7,282 nucleotides of DNA from JAQBDA01 sp041301185 (GTDB lineage Bacteria; Chloroflexota; Anaerolineae; Anaerolineales; UBA4823), in assembly GCA_041301185.1 (NCBI GenBank), contig JBFYSV010000310.1, positions 1-7,282 of the forward strand, written 5' to 3'. The position numbers and the translations under genes are program-made. The notes beneath the pieces were generated by a model. The model was not told where the DNA came from and did no database searches. It saw nothing but the letters and a program-made list of their open reading frames with translations. Shown one piece after another: positions 5,752-7,282 of this stretch (position 1 is its first letter; the number at the start of each line of letters is the position of its first letter).

Positions 5752-7032
5752 ATGCCCGTTCTCAATTGGGCTTCAAAGCATATTCCACAACCGCTACCTG
5801 CTGTTATAAAGCTGGATAGTATTGTTTATCCCCAGTCGGTAGCTTATCCGGGCGGCAGTCCGCAAGACCACCTGATCCTGGGCGATAACCTGGCTGCAAT
5901 GTATGCCCTGCTGCCAGAGTACGAGGGTCGAATCCAGCTCATCTACGCTGATCCACCTTTTTTTTCTAACCGGAGCTATCCCGCCCGGGTAGGGCAGGGT
6001 GAGGATTCGCGCCGTCCGCAGGAATGGAAGCTTGCTCGCGGGTATGCGGATCATTGGTTAGATCTGGATGAATACCTGGATATGCTCTACCCGCGGCTGG
6101 TACTGATGCACCGCTTGCTGGCACCTACCGGCAGCCTTTACCTGCACCTGGATTGGCACGCCAACGCCTATGCCCGCCTGCTGCTGGATGAGGTTTTTGG
6201 CTCGGACCGCTTATTAAACGAGATTGTGTGGGTTTACCATGGACCATCCCCGATCCGCAGCGCGTTTAATCGCAAACACGACACCATTTTGGCTTACACA
6301 AAAACCGACGGCTATGTCTTCAATGCCGATGCAGTGCGGATACCCTATGACCCCGGGACGGTAAAAACATTCGAATCTTCGCCAAAAGCCGGCTTTGGTA
6401 AAGTGCCTGACCTGAAGCGCGGCAAAGTGCCGGAGGACTGGTGGTATTTTCCGGTGGTGGCGCGGCTGCACCAGGAGCGGACCGGATACCCGACCCAAAA
6501 ACCGGAGCCTCTGTTGGAGCGGATTATCCTGGCTTCTTCGAATCCTGGTGATCTGGTGGCGGATTTCTTCTGCGGCTCCGGCACTGCCGCGGTTGTTGCC
6601 AGCAAGCTTGGAAGGCGTTACATTGGAGGGGATGCCACCAGCAGGGCAATTCGCACGGCGCGCACCCGCCTGGTGGCTGCTGGCAGAGGGCCATTCAACA
6701 TTCAGCGTGTCACCTTAGAGGGGCAGGATAGCTCTTCAGCTGAACCTTCAGAGGATATTCCACTATCGCCGGGTATATTATTCCAGGCTGAAGCGGGAGT
6801 TTATCAATTGGATCCGTCTCTGGTGGATGAAATGGATTACTGGGAAGTTGACCCAAACTGGGATGGTCAAATTTTTCGCAGCGCCCAACAGGCCTGGCGA
6901 CCGCGCCGGCGGGGCAAAATTCCCGCTGAGATCAGCCTGCCTGCGGAGTGGATTGGGTCTCGCAGCCGGATTCGGCTGGTTAAAATTGATGGGCAGCAGA
7001 TTGGGTTGACAGTTTATACGTCCAGGCGGTAG
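5752..7032 (+). CDS. Site-specific DNA methyltransferase, beta class (N6-adenine or N4-cytosine), no restriction partner seen
   Basis: It transfers a methyl group from S-adenosylmethionine to an exocyclic amino group in DNA. Motif order is that of beta-class enzymes: catalytic motif IV DPPF (67-70) in IQLIYADPPF, then GSLYLHLDWHANAYARLLLDEVFG-type sequence (127-150), a probable target-recognition stretch (about 165-245), YPTQKP (246-251) and SAM-binding FCGSGT (273-278). DPPF rather than SPPY leans to N6-adenine. The 426 residues include a tail of about 105 (321-426) I cannot assign, with DYWEVDPNWDGQIFRSAQQAW. ATG 5752 has no Shine-Dalgarno; the only earlier in-frame start, TTG 5704, lies inside the terminator-like stem. 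No endonuclease gene is in the window, so it may be solitary. It overlaps the opposing gene by 19 bp. Confidence 0.92.
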   Translation: MPVLNWASKHIPQPLPAVIKLDSIVYPQSVAYPGGSPQDHLILGDNLAAMYALLPEYEGRIQLIYADPPFFSNRSYPARVGQGEDSRRPQEWKLARGYADHWLDLDEYLDMLYPRLVLMHRLLAPTGSLYLHLDWHANAYARLLLDEVFGSDRLLNEIVWVYHGPSPIRSAFNRKHDTILAYTKTDGYVFNADAVRIPYDPGTVKTFESSPKAGFGKVPDLKRGKVPEDWWYFPVVARLHQERTGYPTQKPEPLLERIILASSNPGDLVADFFCGSGTAAVVASKLGRRYIGGDATSRAIRTARTRLVAAGRGPFNIQRVTLEGQDSSSAEPSEDIPLSPGILFQAEAGVYQLDPSLVDEMDYWEVDPNWDGQIFRSAQQAWRPRRRGKIPAEISLPAEWIGSRSRIRLVKIDGQQIGLTVYTSRR

Positions 7033-7282
7033 CCTACACCCCTCACGGTTTTCAGGAATTGGGGCTTTCGGGGATCCTGCTCTAGAGCCTGGCGCAACCA
7101 GCTAATATGAACATCCAGGGTGCGCGTGTCTACAGTGTACTCGGTATTCCATACCTGCCGGAACAGATCATCTCGCTCCAAGACTTTCCCGGCATGCTGC
7201 ATCAATACTTGCAGCAGGAGTACGAGACGCGGGGTCAGCTTGGCTTCCCTTCCCTGGCAGTACAGTCGTTTATTCTCAATGT
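7014..7282 (-). CDS. OmpR/PhoB-family response regulator, C-terminal DNA-binding domain (N-terminus outside window)
   Basis: The visible 88 residues are the winged-helix output domain of a two-component transcription factor. The minus strand is open from the right edge to TAA at 7014-7016. Hallmarks are KLTPRLVLLLQVLMQHAG (helix 1), LERDDLFRQVW, the recognition-helix segment TVDTRTLDVHISWLRQAL and the closing wing TVRGVGYRLDV. The receiver domain with its phospho-acceptor Asp would lie to the right of the window. Its target genes cannot be inferred, and no histidine kinase follows it in this window. Confidence 0.95.
   Translation of the reverse strand, partial: IENKRLYCQGREAKLTPRLVLLLQVLMQHAGKVLERDDLFRQVWNTEYTVDTRTLDVHISWLRQALEQDPRKPQFLKTVRGVGYRLDV

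Overview
The window looks like a chromosomal housekeeping segment from a bacterium, most likely a member of the Chloroflexota near Anaerolineae. That placement is an inference from the protein styles: the form of ArgRS, a COG2403-type P-loop protein, and a DNA methyltransferase with a particular C-terminal tail. There is no 16S or other decisive marker. I see no tRNA, CRISPR array, insertion sequence or phage gene.

Layout, left to right. (1) 1-1146, minus strand: the N-terminal 382 residues of a CPA1/NhaP-type cation:proton antiporter. It runs off the left edge and has an unusual N-terminus with a lipobox. (2) 1147-1347: a 200-bp gap with a GC-rich inverted repeat that could be a leader element. 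(3) 1348-1841, minus strand: a complete class A RNase P RNA (rnpB), with a near-consensus sigma-70 promoter and a T-rich 3' flank. (4) 1842-1979: a compact divergent promoter region serving rnpB leftward and rpsT rightward. (5) 1980-2255: ribosomal protein S20 (rpsT), probably starting at TTG, followed by a hairpin terminator. (6) 2448-4265: arginyl-tRNA synthetase (argS). (7) 4364-5683: a P-loop protein of the COG2403 / cyclic 2,3-diphosphoglycerate synthetase-like family, in the same direction as argS and followed by a 16-bp-stem terminator-like hairpin. (8) 5752-7032: a beta-class DNA methyltransferase with no restriction enzyme visible beside it. (9) 7014-7282, minus strand: the C-terminal winged-helix domain of an OmpR/PhoB-type response regulator. 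It enters from the right edge and overlaps the methyltransferase tail-to-tail by 19 bp.

rnpB, rpsT and argS form a translation and RNA-processing block. The COG2403-type gene may be co-transcribed with argS, because the 98-bp gap has no convincing promoter or terminator. The methyltransferase sits just past a strong hairpin and may depend on read-through or on a promoter I cannot see.

I do not see a clearly new multi-gene system here. The points most worth a second look are the lipoprotein-like N-terminus of the antiporter, the loss of both signature catalytic lysines in ArgRS, the bacterial cDPG-synthetase-like protein, the methyltransferase C-terminal tail, and the compact divergent rnpB/rpsT promoters.
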